DNA of 64,000 nt, taken from the NCBI RefSeq assembly GCF_029633825.1, contig NZ_CP090640.1, positions 744,001-808,000 of the forward strand. Direction: 5' to 3'. Shown here piece after piece: positions 29,589 through 39,122 of the stretch. This stretch comes from Burkholderia contaminans. GTDB taxonomy: Bacteria; Pseudomonadota; Gammaproteobacteria; Burkholderiales; Burkholderiaceae. The position numbers and the translations under genes are program-made. Position 1 is the stretch's first letter. Every line of letters starts with the position of its first letter. The notes beneath the pieces were generated by a model that was given only the letters and a program-made list of their open reading frames with translations, did not search any database and was not told the origin of the DNA.

Positions 29589-31385
29589 ATGCTGCCAGCA
29601 CACAAACAGACCCTCGAAGCCCTGCTCGCGGATAGCGTCAAGCAGGTCGCACACGCGCTGAAAGGCGCCGACGCGGCAAACGCCGACGTCACGTTCGTCG
29701 CCCCCGCCATCACGCTGGAGCGCCCGAAGGTCGCCGCGCACGGCGACGTCGCGTGCAACGTCGCGATGCAGCTCGCTAAGCCGCTCGGCACGAACCCGCG
29801 CCAGCTCGCCGAGCAGATCGTCGCCGCCCTCACCGCCCAGCCGGGCGCGCAAGGCCTCGTCGAAGCCGCCGAGATCGCCGGCCCCGGCTTCATCAACCTG
29901 CGCCTGTCGGCCGCCGCGAAGCAGGCGGTGATCGCCGCCGTGTTCGACCAGGGCCGCGCGTTCGGCACGTCCGATCGCGAGAAAGGCAAGCAAGTGTTGC
30001 TCGAATTCGTGTCGGCGAACCCGACCGGCCCGCTGCACGTCGGCCACGGCCGCCAGGCCGCGCTCGGCGACGTGCTCGCGAACGTGATCGCGAGCCAGGG
30101 CTACGCGGTGCACCGCGAGTTCTACTACAACGATGCAGGCGTGCAGATCGGCAACCTCGCGATCTCGACGCAGGCGCGCGCACGCGGCCTGAAGCCGGGT
30201 GACGCGGGCTGGCCGGAAGCCGCGTACAACGGCGAATACATCGCCGACATCGCACGCGACTTCCTGAACGGCGAAACGGTCGCCGCGTCGGACGGCGAGC
30301 CGGTCAAGGGCACGGGCGACGTCGAGGATCTCGACGCGATCCGCAAGTTCGCGGTCACGTACCTGCGTCGCGAGCAGGACATGGATCTGCAGGCATTCGG
30401 CGTGAAGTTCGACCAGTACTACCTCGAGTCGTCGCTGTACAGCGAAGGCCGTGTCGAGAAGACGGTCGACGCGCTGATCAAGGCCGGCATGACCTACGAG
30501 CAGGACGGCGCGCTGTGGCTGCGCACGACCGACGAAGGCGACGACAAGGATCGCGTGATGCGCAAGTCGGACGGCACGTACACGTACTTCGTGCCGGACG
30601 TCGCGTACCACGTGACGAAGTGGGAGCGCGGCTTCACCAAGGTGATCAACATCCAGGGTTCGGACCACCACGGCACGATCGCGCGCGTGCGCGCCGGCCT
30701 GCAGGGCCTGCACATCGGGATCCCGAAGGGCTACCCCGACTACGTGCTGCACAAGATGGTCACCGTGATGCGCGACGGCCAGGAAGTGAAGATCTCGAAG
30801 CGCGCGGGCAGCTACGTGACGGTGCGCGATCTGATCGAATGGTCGGGTGGCGCGGCGGCGGGCCAGGAAGCGGCGCCCGACCTGATCGACGAGGCGACCA
30901 TCACGCGCGGCCGCGACGCGGTGCGGTTCTTCCTGATCTCGCGCAAGGCCGATACCGAGTTCGTGTTCGACATCGACCTCGCGCTGAAACAGAACGACGA
31001 AAACCCGGTCTATTACGTCCAGTACGCGCACGCGCGGATCTGCTCGGTGCTCAACGAGCTGAAAGCGCGCTACAACGTCGACGTCGCACAGCTGCCTGGC
31101 GCCGACCTGTCGCAGCTGACGAGCGCGCAAGCGGCGTCGCTGATGCAGAAGCTGGCCGAGTACCCGGACATGCTCACGCACGCGGCCAACGAACTGGCAC
31201 CGCACGCCGTTGCGTTCTACCTGCGCGACCTCGCTGGCGAATTCCACTCGTTCTACAATGCGGAGCGCGTGCTGGTGGACGACGAAGCGCCGCGCAATGC
31301 ACGCGCAGCACTCCTCGCCGCGACCCGGCAGGTGCTCGAGAATGGTCTGGCGGTGCTCGGCGTGTCCGCGCCCGCCAAGATGTAA
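29589..31385 (+). CDS. argS: arginyl-tRNA synthetase
   Basis: Class I aminoacyl-tRNA synthetase charging tRNA-Arg, 598 residues. It has an N-terminal additional domain, then the HIGH-type motif HVGHGR (H150-H153) in [13 protein letters not shown]. The KMSKS-equivalent is K401-I-S-K-R-A-G. The C-terminal anticodon-binding domain (about 470-598) carries the family pattern [13 protein letters not shown]. Full length for the family. It heads a plus-strand run with the SPOR protein, dsbA and an SDR gene. Confidence 0.97.
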   Translation: MLPAHKQTLEALLADSVKQVAHALKGADAANADVTFVAPAITLERPKVAAHGDVACNVAMQLAKPLGTNPRQLAEQIVAALTAQPGAQGLVEAAEIAGPGFINLRLSAAAKQAVIAAVFDQGRAFGTSDREKGKQVLLEFVSANPTGPLHVGHGRQAALGDVLANVIASQGYAVHREFYYNDAGVQIGNLAISTQARARGLKPGDAGWPEAAYNGEYIADIARDFLNGETVAASDGEPVKGTGDVEDLDAIRKFAVTYLRREQDMDLQAFGVKFDQYYLESSLYSEGRVEKTVDALIKAGMTYEQDGALWLRTTDEGDDKDRVMRKSDGTYTYFVPDVAYHVTKWERGFTKVINIQGSDHHGTIARVRAGLQGLHIGIPKGYPDYVLHKMVTVMRDGQEVKISKRAGSYVTVRDLIEWSGGAAAGQEAAPDLIDEATITRGRDAVRFFLISRKADTEFVFDIDLALKQNDENPVYYVQYAHARICSVLNELKARYNVDVAQLPGADLSQLTSAQAASLMQKLAEYPDMLTHAANELAPHAVAFYLRDLAGEFHSFYNAERVLVDDEAPRNARAALLAATRQVLENGLAVLGVSAPAKM

Positions 31386-31488
31386 GGACGCAAGCAGCCC
31401 GATCCGGGCTGTGAACGGCCGCGGCAGCGCCCGCCGTCGGGTGGCCGCCCCGGCCCTCTCACGATTCTTTTTGCAGGTGACTCAAGCA

Positions 31489-32394
31489 ATGGCACAACCA
31501 CGCCGAACTTCGAAGCAATCGAAACAAGCCGGAGGAACATTTCTTGGAATCGTGCTGGGCCTGATCGTCGGCCTCGCGATCGCCGTGGTGGTGGCGCTCT
31601 ACATCACGCGTTCCCCGTCGCCTTTCGTGTCGAAGGTCGCGCCGCCGCCGGCCGACAACGCCGCGAGCCAGCCGCAGCAGTTCGATCCGAACCGTGCGCT
31701 GCAGGGCAAGACGCCGGGGCAGCCGGTGCCGCAGGCCGCGCAGTCGGCGCCGCCGAACACCGCGCCCGGCCAGGCCGCGAACCAGACCCAGGGCGGCCTG
31801 CTGCCCGAACCGCAGATCGTCGAAGTGCCGCCGCAGGCCAACGGGTCGAGCGGCTCGAACAACACCGGCAGCTCGAACAACTCGACCGCGTCGAACAATA
31901 CGTCGTCGGGTAACGGCGTCGCCGTCGCGCCGAAGCCGGCCGACACCACGCCGCCGCCGAAGAAGACGCAGCAAGCGCAGCAGCAACAGCAGCAAGGCGG
32001 CGAGGACGATCTCGCCCGCTTCGCCGCGCAGAAGCAGGCGCAGCAAGCCGCCGCGCAAAAGCAGCAGCAACAGCAACTGGCGGCGAACACGCCGAAGCCG
32101 ACGTCGTCGGCCGCGGCCGCCGCGGCAGCGAAGCCGCCGACCGCGAACGACGCGAATACCGGCTACTTCCTGCAGGTGGGCGCGTACAAGACGGAAGGCG
32201 ACGCCGAGCAGCAGCGCGCGCGCCTCGGCTTCCAGGGCTTCGAGTCGAAGGTGTCGAAGCGCGATGTCAGCGGCGTGACGTACTTCCGCGTGCGCGTCGG
32301 CCCGTTCTCGAAGTTCGAGGATATGAACTCGGCTCGCCAGCGCCTGTCCGATGCAGGTGTCGACACGGCGGTGATTCGTTTCACGAAGCAGTAA
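31489..32394 (+). CDS. SPOR-domain cell-division protein (FtsN-like)
   Basis: A 301-residue inner-membrane protein. Its N-terminus is cytoplasmic, with one helix at about 15-41 (GTFLGIVLGLIVGLAIAVVVALYI), a long low-complexity periplasmic linker rich in Q, N, S, P and A (about 50-220), and a C-terminal SPOR domain (about 222-300; GYFLQVGAYKTEGDAEQQRA, YFRVRVGPFSKFEDM). SPOR domains bind septal peptidoglycan, so a division-site role is likely. The ATG at 31489 (MAQPRRTSKQ) is preceded by GCAGGTGA. It follows argS by 103 bp; this argS-SPOR-dsbA order is typical of Burkholderiaceae. Confidence 0.9.
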   Translation: MAQPRRTSKQSKQAGGTFLGIVLGLIVGLAIAVVVALYITRSPSPFVSKVAPPPADNAASQPQQFDPNRALQGKTPGQPVPQAAQSAPPNTAPGQAANQTQGGLLPEPQIVEVPPQANGSSGSNNTGSSNNSTASNNTSSGNGVAVAPKPADTTPPPKKTQQAQQQQQQGGEDDLARFAAQKQAQQAAAQKQQQQQLAANTPKPTSSAAAAAAAKPPTANDANTGYFLQVGAYKTEGDAEQQRARLGFQGFESKVSKRDVSGVTYFRVRVGPFSKFEDMNSARQRLSDAGVDTAVIRFTKQ

Positions 32395-32463
32395 GCAACC
32401 TGCCGAGCCCACTCAGAACCCGTTACGTTTCGTAACCCGAGCAACTGATTCGACGTTCACAAC

Positions 32464-33102
32464 ATGAAAAAACTGCTTAGCACGCTCCTTCTGTCCCTGG
32501 GCCTGGCGGCCGGCCTCGCGCAGGCTTCGCCCGCCGCACCGGTCGCCGGCAAGGACTTCGAGGTGATGAAGTCGCCGCAGCCGGTGTCCGCGCCGGCCGG
32601 CAAGGTCGAGGTGATCGAATTCTTCTGGTACGGCTGCCCGCACTGCTACGAATTCGAGCCGACGATCGAGGCCTGGGTGAAGAAGCAAGGCAACAACATC
32701 GACTTCAAGCGCGTCCCCGTCGCATTCCGTGACGATTTCGTCCCGCACTCGAAGCTGTTCTACGCGGTGTCCGCGCTCGGCATCTCCGAGAAGGTCACGC
32801 CGGCGATCTTCAACGCGATCCACAAGCAGAAGAACTACCTGCTGACGCCGCAGGCGCAGGCCGACTTCCTGGCCACGCAGGGCGTCGACAAGAAGAAGTT
32901 CACGGACGCGTACAACTCGTTCAGCGTGCAGGGCGAAGTGAATCAGTCGGCCAAGCTGCTGAAGGACTACGCGATCGACGGCGTGCCGACGGTCGTCATC
33001 CAGGGCAAGTACAAGACGGGCCCCGCTTACACGAACAGCATCCCGGGTACCGCCCAGGTGCTCGACTTCCTCGTGAAGCAGGTTCAGGACAAGAAGCTCT
33101 GA
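32464..33102 (+). CDS. dsbA: thiol:disulfide interchange protein DsbA
   Basis: Periplasmic oxidase that introduces disulfides into exported proteins. The 212-residue product has a cleavable signal peptide (MKKLLSTLLLSLGLAAGLAQA), the active site C58-P-H-C61 in FFWYGCPHCYEF, and the cis-proline loop DGVPTVV. It matches family length. The ATG lies 69 bp after the SPOR gene stop. Confidence 0.96.
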   Translation: MKKLLSTLLLSLGLAAGLAQASPAAPVAGKDFEVMKSPQPVSAPAGKVEVIEFFWYGCPHCYEFEPTIEAWVKKQGNNIDFKRVPVAFRDDFVPHSKLFYAVSALGISEKVTPAIFNAIHKQKNYLLTPQAQADFLATQGVDKKKFTDAYNSFSVQGEVNQSAKLLKDYAIDGVPTVVIQGKYKTGPAYTNSIPGTAQVLDFLVKQVQDKKL

Positions 33103-33121
33103 TCCCCGCCCGCGCGCCGGC

Positions 33122-33895
33122 ATGACTACTCCGCTGAAGGTCTTCATCACCGGCGCATCGAGCGGCCTCGGCCTCGCGATGGCCGAGGAATACGCCCGCC
33201 AGGGCGCCACGCTCGCACTCGTCGCGCGACGCACCGATGCCCTCGATGCGTTCGCGCGGCGGTTCCCGAAGCTGTCCATCTCCGTCTATTCCGCCGACGT
33301 GCGCGACGCCGATGCGCTCGCGACGGCGGCTGCGTCGTTCATCTCGACGCACGGCTGCCCCGACGTCGTCATCGCGAACGCAGGCATCAGCCAGGGTGCC
33401 GTCACGGGCCAGGGCGATCTCGCGACGTTCCGCAACGTGATGGACATCAACTACTACGGGATGGTCGCGACGTTCGAGCCGTTCGTCGGCCCGATGACGG
33501 CCACGCGCCACGGCACGCTGGTCGGTGTCGCGAGCGTTGCCGGCGTGCGCGGGCTGCCCGGCTCCGGCGCGTACAGCGCGTCGAAATCGGCCGCGATCAA
33601 GTATCTCGAAGCGCTGCGCGTCGAGCTGCGGCCGGCCGGCGTCGGCGTCGTGACGATCGCGCCCGGCTACATCCGCACGCCGATGACCGCACACAACCCG
33701 TACCGGATGCCGTTCCTGATGGACGCCGACCGCTTCGCGGCGCGCGCGGCCCAGGCAATCGCCCGGCAGCACGCGTTCCGCGTGATTCCGTGGCAGATGG
33801 GCGTCGTCGCGAAGGTGCTGCATGTGTTGCCGCGCTGGCTGTACGACCGCCTGTTCGAGAAGGCACCGCGCAAGCCGAAGGCCGGAGCGCACTGA
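33122..33895 (+). CDS. SDR family oxidoreductase
   Basis: A 257-residue classical short-chain dehydrogenase/reductase. The nucleotide-binding motif is TGASSGLG (10-17), NAG is present in VIANAGIS, and the catalytic Y151-x3-K155 lies in GAYSASKSA. Substrate is unknown. The C-terminal basic tail (KAPRKPKAGAH) and the absence of a signal peptide suggest a cytosolic enzyme, possibly membrane-associated through the VLHVLPRWLYDRLF segment. The gene follows dsbA by 19 bp and is probably in the same operon. Confidence 0.85.
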   Translation: MTTPLKVFITGASSGLGLAMAEEYARQGATLALVARRTDALDAFARRFPKLSISVYSADVRDADALATAAASFISTHGCPDVVIANAGISQGAVTGQGDLATFRNVMDINYYGMVATFEPFVGPMTATRHGTLVGVASVAGVRGLPGSGAYSASKSAAIKYLEALRVELRPAGVGVVTIAPGYIRTPMTAHNPYRMPFLMDADRFAARAAQAIARQHAFRVIPWQMGVVAKVLHVLPRWLYDRLFEKAPRKPKAGAH

Positions 33896-34280
33896 CGCAA
33901 CGGCGAGTGCCGGCCCGCGCGATGCTTCGAGGGCCGTCTCTCCGTCTCTCCGTCTCTCCACACCGACGCCAAGCGGCTTCGACGCTTCGATTCGCGGCAC
34001 GCCCGCACCGCTCCCGCGCCGCCCCCGACGCGCCGCTGCCCAGCATCGCGGGCCCCAGCGCTCTTCCACCCGCAGCCTCCGTCGCCCCACTCGCCGCCCC
34101 AACACCCGTTCCGTCGCGAACGCAGCCGTTTTTCGGTCAATTCGCCGCGTTCAGGCGCCTTTTTTCACGCGCCGTGCGCTTTGACGGTATGCTATTCGCC
34201 AGCCGCGCCGGCCCTGACCGCTTCCGGGCCGCGCCCGCATCCCGTCACCCAGCAAAAACACAAGCCACGTGGGAGATCCT
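33896..34280. other. intergenic region before the peptide-binding protein gene
   Basis: C-rich sequence without a credible gene. It contains three exact copies of the 8-bp unit GTCTCTCC (33936-33959). A possible promoter (TTCACG, 18 bp, TATGCT) lies between about 34160 and 34195, just upstream of the substrate-binding protein gene. No terminator with a T-tract is obvious after the SDR gene. Confidence 0.4.
33936..33959 (+). repeat. 8-bp tandem repeat, three copies
   Basis: GTCTCTCC is repeated three times without mismatch in non-coding sequence; a possible variable-number locus. Confidence 0.85.
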
Positions 34281-35876
34281 ATGCAGGTCAAGCTGTTCGC
34301 CGCGGCCACGCTCGCCGCCGCCCTCGCCGCCCCCGGCCTCGCCGCCGCCAAGCCGCTCACCATCTGCACGGAATCGAGCCCGGACGGCTTCGACGTCGTG
34401 CAGTACAACTCGCTCGTCACGACCAACGCATCGGCCGACGTGATCTTCAACACGCTCGTGTCGTACGACGAAGCCGCGAAGAAGGTCGTGCCCGCGCTCG
34501 CCGACAAATGGGATGCGAGCGCCGACGGCCTCACGTACACGTTCCACCTGCGCCCGAACGTCGCGTTCCAGACCACCGACTATTTCAAGCCGACCCGCTC
34601 GCTCGACGCGGACGACATCGTGTTCACGTTCTCGCGGATGCTCGACGACTCGAATCCGTGGCACAAGGTGGCCGGCGCGAGCGGCTTCCCGCACGCGCAG
34701 TCGATGGGCCTCGTGAAGCTGGTGAAGTCGGTCACGAAGGTCGACGACAACACCGTGAAGTTCGTGCTGAACGAGCCGAACGCGACGTTCGTGCCGATCC
34801 TGACGATGGGCTTCGCATCGATCTACTCGGCCGAATACGCAGACCAGCTGCTGAAGGCCGGCAAGCAGACCGACCTGAACGCGAAGCCGGTCGGCACCGG
34901 CCCGTTCGTGCTGAAGAGCTACACGAAGGACGCGCTGATCCGCTACGACGTGAACCCGACCTACTGGGGCACGAAGCCGAAGGTCGACCGGCTGATCTAT
35001 GCGATCACGCCCGACCCGTCGGTGCGCCTGCAGAAGGTCAAGGCCGGCGAATGCCAGATCGCGCTTTCGCCGAAGCCGCAGGACGTGCTCGCCGCGAAGG
35101 GCGAAAGCGCGTTGAAGGTCGTGCAGACGCCCGCGTTCATGACCGCGTTCGTCGCGCTGAACACGCAGAAGAAGCCGCTCGACAACGACAAGGTGCGCGA
35201 AGCGCTGAACCTCGCGTTCGACCGCGCGACCTACCTGAAGGTCGTGTTCGACAATACCGCGACGGCCGCGAACAACCCGTATCCGCCGAACACGTGGAGC
35301 TACGCGAAGGACGTCGCGCCGTATGCGTACGATCCGGCGAAGGCGAAGCAGCTGCTCGCGCAGGCGGGCTTCCCGAACGGCTTCTCGACGACGATCTGGA
35401 CGCGCCCGACCGGCAGCGTGCTGAACCCGAACCCGAAGGTCGGCGCGGAGCTGCTGCAGGCCGACCTCGCGAAGATCGGCGTGAAGGCCGAGGTCAAGGT
35501 GATCGAATGGGGCGAGCTGATCAAGCAGGCGAAGCTCGGCCAGCATGACATCCTGTTCATGGGCTGGGCCGGCGACAACGGCGATCCGGACAACTACCTG
35601 TCGCCGCTGTTCAGCTGCAATGCGGTGAAGTCGGGCATCAACTTCGCGCGCTTCTGCGACACGCAGCTCGACAAGCTGATCGCCGACGGCAAGTCGACCG
35701 CCGACCAGGCCAAGCGCGCGAAACTGTACGAAGCCGCGCAGAAGATCATCCACGACCAGGCGCTGTGGATTCCGCTCGGCTACCCGACCGCGGCCGCGCT
35801 CACGCGCACGAACGTGAGCGGCTATCACGTGAGTCCGTTCGGACGGCAGAACTTCACGACCGTCGCCGTGCAGTAA
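34281..35876 (+). CDS. dppA: dipeptide/oligopeptide ABC transporter substrate-binding protein
   Basis: A 531-residue periplasmic solute-binding protein of family 5. The signal peptide (MQVKLFAAATLAAALAAPGLAAA) precedes KPLTICTESSPDGFDVVQYN, which is the DppA-type start. PGTGPFVL-like and SBP-5 signature segments follow (VGTGPFVLKSYTKDALIRYDVN), and it ends in HVSPFGRQNFTTV. GGGAG lies six bases before the ATG at 34281; a GTG at 34269 is in frame but less likely. No permease or ATPase genes follow within the window, so it is an orphan here. The dipeptide assignment is by overall similarity; other peptides or haem are possible. Confidence 0.85.
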   Translation: MQVKLFAAATLAAALAAPGLAAAKPLTICTESSPDGFDVVQYNSLVTTNASADVIFNTLVSYDEAAKKVVPALADKWDASADGLTYTFHLRPNVAFQTTDYFKPTRSLDADDIVFTFSRMLDDSNPWHKVAGASGFPHAQSMGLVKLVKSVTKVDDNTVKFVLNEPNATFVPILTMGFASIYSAEYADQLLKAGKQTDLNAKPVGTGPFVLKSYTKDALIRYDVNPTYWGTKPKVDRLIYAITPDPSVRLQKVKAGECQIALSPKPQDVLAAKGESALKVVQTPAFMTAFVALNTQKKPLDNDKVREALNLAFDRATYLKVVFDNTATAANNPYPPNTWSYAKDVAPYAYDPAKAKQLLAQAGFPNGFSTTIWTRPTGSVLNPNPKVGAELLQADLAKIGVKAEVKVIEWGELIKQAKLGQHDILFMGWAGDNGDPDNYLSPLFSCNAVKSGINFARFCDTQLDKLIADGKSTADQAKRAKLYEAAQKIIHDQALWIPLGYPTAAALTRTNVSGYHVSPFGRQNFTTVAVQ

Positions 35877-36075
35877 CGCGACCCTCGCGCGTGGCGCGCA
35901 GGCGACGGTGCGTCCGACCGTCGCTTGCCGCCCGCGCGCGGCGCGCGCTACACTGCGCGCTCATTCCTCATACCGGACGCCAGCCAAAGTGAACAACTAA
36001 GCCTTCCCGAAATGTTTTCGCCGCCGTGCCACGCACGCCGCGCGCGAAGGTCTTCACGCATTTTTGGAGGTGCTT

Positions 36076-37722
36076 ATGGCTGCAGCCACGCCCACCGGCG
36101 CGCTCGTCGCGCTTCATCACGTTTCCTTCCGCTTCGACGACGGCTTCACGCTGTTCGATTCGCTCGACCTGTCCATCGACCGCACGCCGACCGGCATCGT
36201 CGGCCGCAACGGCATCGGCAAGAGCCAGCTCGCGCAATTGATCGCGGGGCGCTGCGCGCCGAGCGCGGGGACGATCGAGCGGCACACGTCAGTCGTCTAC
36301 GTCGCGCAGCAGCATGACGACGGCGACGTATCGGCCGGCCCGCGAACCGTCGCGCAGATTGCCGCGCTCGACGCGCCGCTCGGCGCACTCGCGCGTCTCG
36401 CCGACGGTCGCGCGGAACCACACGACTTCGACCTGATCAGCGACCGCTGGGATCTCGCGGAGCGGCTGCGCATCGCGCTCGACGCAGCGGGCCTGCACGA
36501 CGTGCGCGCCGACATGCCCGCGCAGGCATTGAGCGGCGGCCAGCTCGCGCGCGTCGCGCTGATCGGCGCGCTGCTGTCCGGCGCGGGCTTGCTCGTGCTC
36601 GACGAACCGACCAACCATCTCGACGCGCCGGGCCGTGCGTGGCTGCGCGCGGCGCTCGACGGCTGGCGCGGCGGCGTCGTCATCGTGAGCCACGACCGTG
36701 GGCTGCTCGCCGGCGTGCAACGGATCGTCGAGCTGACGCCGCAAGGCCTGCGCTCGTATGGCGGCAACTACACGCTCTACCGCGCGCAGCGCGACGCGGA
36801 ACAGGATGCCGCACAGTCCGTGCTCGACAACGCGCGTGCCGAACGCGGACGCGTCAGGCGCAGGCTCGAACAGGAACACGACACGATCCAGCGTCACGCG
36901 GCCGCATCACTGCGCGACGCGAAGACGGCCAACCTGTCGTCGATGGCAAAGCAGGGTCGCAAGGGCGCCGCGCGCAGCATCATGGGCACGGTACGGCGCC
37001 ACCAGAACGAGTTCAAGGCGACACTCGACGAACGGGTACAGGAAGCAGCCGCACGCGTCGAAGCCGATGCGCCCGTGCTGGTGTCGCTGCCGGGCACCGA
37101 GGTCAGCGCGCGCCGGCAGCTGTTCACGTTCGAACGCGCACGACTACCGTGGCGCATCGCCGGCGATGCCGACACGATCACGTGGTCGGCGAGCGGGCCC
37201 GTACGCATCGCGCTGACCGGCCCGAATGGCTGCGGCAAATCGACGTTGCTGCGAATGCTGGCCGGCGAACTCGAACCGCGTTCAGGTGCATGCACGACGC
37301 ACGTGAGCGCCGCGTATCTCGACCAGCGGCTCGCGCTGCTCGATCCCGATCGTTCGATCGTCGAGCAACTGGGGCTGCTCGATACGCCGCTCGCCGAAGG
37401 CGACCTGCGCAGCCGGCTCGCACTGCTGCAGCTCGACGCGGTGCGCGCGACGCAGCCCGCGCGGCAGCTGAGCGGCGGCGAACGGCTGAAGGCCGCGCTC
37501 GCCTGCGCGCTGTGGCGCGGCGTGCCCGCGCAACTGTTGCTGCTCGACGAGCCGACCAATCACCTCGATCTCGAATCGGTGCGGGCGATCGAAGCCGCAC
37601 TGGCGGGCTTTCCCGGCGCGATCGTGGTCGCGTCGCACGACACCGCGTTTCTCGCGGCGCTCGACCCGACGCACACGATGCAATGGCATCGCGACGGGTG
37701 GCGCTACGAACCCGTCGCCTGA
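36076..37722 (+). CDS. ABC-F family ATP-binding protein
   Basis: A 548-residue soluble protein with two ABC domains and no membrane segment. Domain 1 has Walker A GRNGIGKS, signature LSGGQ and Walker B LLVLDEPTNHLD. Domain 2 has GPNGCGKST, LSGGERLKAAL and LLLLDEPTNHLD. A charged linker (about 235-300) rich in R, E and K joins them. ABC-F proteins act on ribosomes as translation factors or antibiotic-protection factors; which applies here is not shown. GGAGG lies five bases before the ATG at 36076. The gene converges on the MBL-fold gene 16 bp away. Confidence 0.92.
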   Translation: MAAATPTGALVALHHVSFRFDDGFTLFDSLDLSIDRTPTGIVGRNGIGKSQLAQLIAGRCAPSAGTIERHTSVVYVAQQHDDGDVSAGPRTVAQIAALDAPLGALARLADGRAEPHDFDLISDRWDLAERLRIALDAAGLHDVRADMPAQALSGGQLARVALIGALLSGAGLLVLDEPTNHLDAPGRAWLRAALDGWRGGVVIVSHDRGLLAGVQRIVELTPQGLRSYGGNYTLYRAQRDAEQDAAQSVLDNARAERGRVRRRLEQEHDTIQRHAAASLRDAKTANLSSMAKQGRKGAARSIMGTVRRHQNEFKATLDERVQEAAARVEADAPVLVSLPGTEVSARRQLFTFERARLPWRIAGDADTITWSASGPVRIALTGPNGCGKSTLLRMLAGELEPRSGACTTHVSAAYLDQRLALLDPDRSIVEQLGLLDTPLAEGDLRSRLALLQLDAVRATQPARQLSGGERLKAALACALWRGVPAQLLLLDEPTNHLDLESVRAIEAALAGFPGAIVVASHDTAFLAALDPTHTMQWHRDGWRYEPVA

Positions 37723-37738
37723 GGAGAACGCAGCGGTA

Positions 37739-38818
37739 TCAGCCGGCGGTGCGGAACCGCAGCACGCCGTCGTCGCCCTGCTCGCGCACGAGTTCGCCCG
37801 CGAGCCACAGCAGGTTCAGGTGCGCGAGCGCCTCGCCGAGCGCGAACGTCATCTGGTGGATGTCGAGCTCGCGGCGGCGGAACATGATCGGCACGACGTC
37901 GGCTGCGCTCATCGGCTTTTCCGCGCACGCGACGCGCACTTCGGCCAGGCGCGCGTCGTGGTGTTCGCGCAGTTGCGCGATGCGCGTGCGCACGCCGCGG
38001 AACGGCTTGCCGTGCGACGGCAGCACCAGCGTATCGGGCGCCATCGTCTCGTAGCGGCCGAGCGACTGCAGGTACAGCGCGAGCGGGTTCGCTTCCGGTT
38101 CGAGGTCGAACACGGACACGTTCGTCGAGATGCGCGGCAGCACCATGTCGCCGGAGATCAGCACGCCGTCCGCTTCGCTGTGCAGCGCGCAATGTTCAGG
38201 CGAATGGCCGAAGCCGGTCACGACGCGCCACGTGCGCGCGCCGATCGTCACCACGTCACCCTCGCGCAGGCGCCGGTAGCGCGGCGGCACGGCCGGCACG
38301 AGATCCGAGTAGTAGCTGCGGCGGTTGCGCAGCTTGTCGAGCGCGGCCGGATCGGTCAGCCCGTGGCGCGCGAAGTGATCGGCGGCCGCCGCGCCGCCCG
38401 CGTTCGAGCCGTTGCCGGCCGCCATCAGGCAGCCGAACATGTACTCGCCGAGCGTCATCCACAGCCGCACGTTCCAGCGGCCCTTGTCGCCGCCTTCGCA
38501 CAGCCAGTTCGCGAGGCCGAAGTGATCGGGGTGGCAGTGCGTGACGAGCACGCGCAGCACGGGCAGGCCGTCGAGATGCGTGTCGAAGATCTGCTCCCAG
38601 TGCGTGCGGATCGCGTCCGACGAGATCCCGCAATCGACGATCGTCCAGCCGGGCTGCCCGTCGATCTCGTCGCGCAGCAGCCACAGGTTGATGTGATCGA
38701 GCGAGAACGGCAGCGGCATGCGCAGCCAGCGCACGCCGGGCGCGACCTCGAACGTGTCGCCCGCGGCGGGCAGCGTATCGGCGAAGGGATAGTCGAGTTG
38801 GTGTTCCAGTGCGTTCAT
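37739..38818 (-). CDS. MBL-fold metallo-hydrolase
   Basis: A 359-residue metallo-beta-lactamase-fold hydrolase. The metal motif is T93-H94-C95-H96-P-D98-H99, in which the second-position residue is cysteine, followed by the later ligands GHSPEHCAL, ISGDMVLPRIS and LPSHGKPF. A C-terminal helical domain follows, as in glyoxalase-II-like or RNase-Z-unrelated MBL proteins. There is no signal peptide. Substrate is unknown. The gene overlaps nothing and converges with the ABC-F gene. Confidence 0.85.
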   Translation of the reverse strand: MNALEHQLDYPFADTLPAAGDTFEVAPGVRWLRMPLPFSLDHINLWLLRDEIDGQPGWTIVDCGISSDAIRTHWEQIFDTHLDGLPVLRVLVTHCHPDHFGLANWLCEGGDKGRWNVRLWMTLGEYMFGCLMAAGNGSNAGGAAAADHFARHGLTDPAALDKLRNRRSYYSDLVPAVPPRYRRLREGDVVTIGARTWRVVTGFGHSPEHCALHSEADGVLISGDMVLPRISTNVSVFDLEPEANPLALYLQSLGRYETMAPDTLVLPSHGKPFRGVRTRIAQLREHHDARLAEVRVACAEKPMSAADVVPIMFRRRELDIHQMTFALGEALAHLNLLWLAGELVREQGDDGVLRFRTAG

Positions 38819-39122
38819 CGGTGGGGCGTCTCGTCATTATCGGTGCGATTGCGCGCCGGCGGCAGGCCGCGGCGGGCGGTGCGTCGATTCTATCGCCGTC
38901 CCGAGGAACGCGTGCCCGGCGGCTTGCCGCCCGTCAAAAAAAGTTCGTGCCAGAATCGGTTCCGTACCCGTATCTTTACGCGAAGATGCACCGAACGGCA
39001 CCCAACGGCGGGCAACCCGCCGCCTGCCGGCCGGCCGCGCCTTGCCGCAAAGCCCTTGAATTGCCCGCTTGGGCGCTAAAATGGCGAGTGCTTACAGCCC
39101 CTCCCGAACGAGCCTGCACGCG
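38819..39122. other. intergenic region between the MBL-fold gene and aceK
   Basis: Divergent promoter region. On the plus strand a -10 box, TAAAAT (39077-39082), is preceded by CTTGAA at 16 bp or TTGAAT at 15 bp, about 40 bp before aceK. The rest is GC-rich without a gene. Confidence 0.5.
39056..39082 (+). promoter_or_regulatory. putative aceK promoter
   Basis: CTTGAA/TTGAAT (39055-39061) and TAAAAT (39077-39082) are separated by 15-16 bp; the spacer contains GCCCGCTTGGGC, a short palindrome. The aceK ATG follows at 39123. Confidence 0.45.
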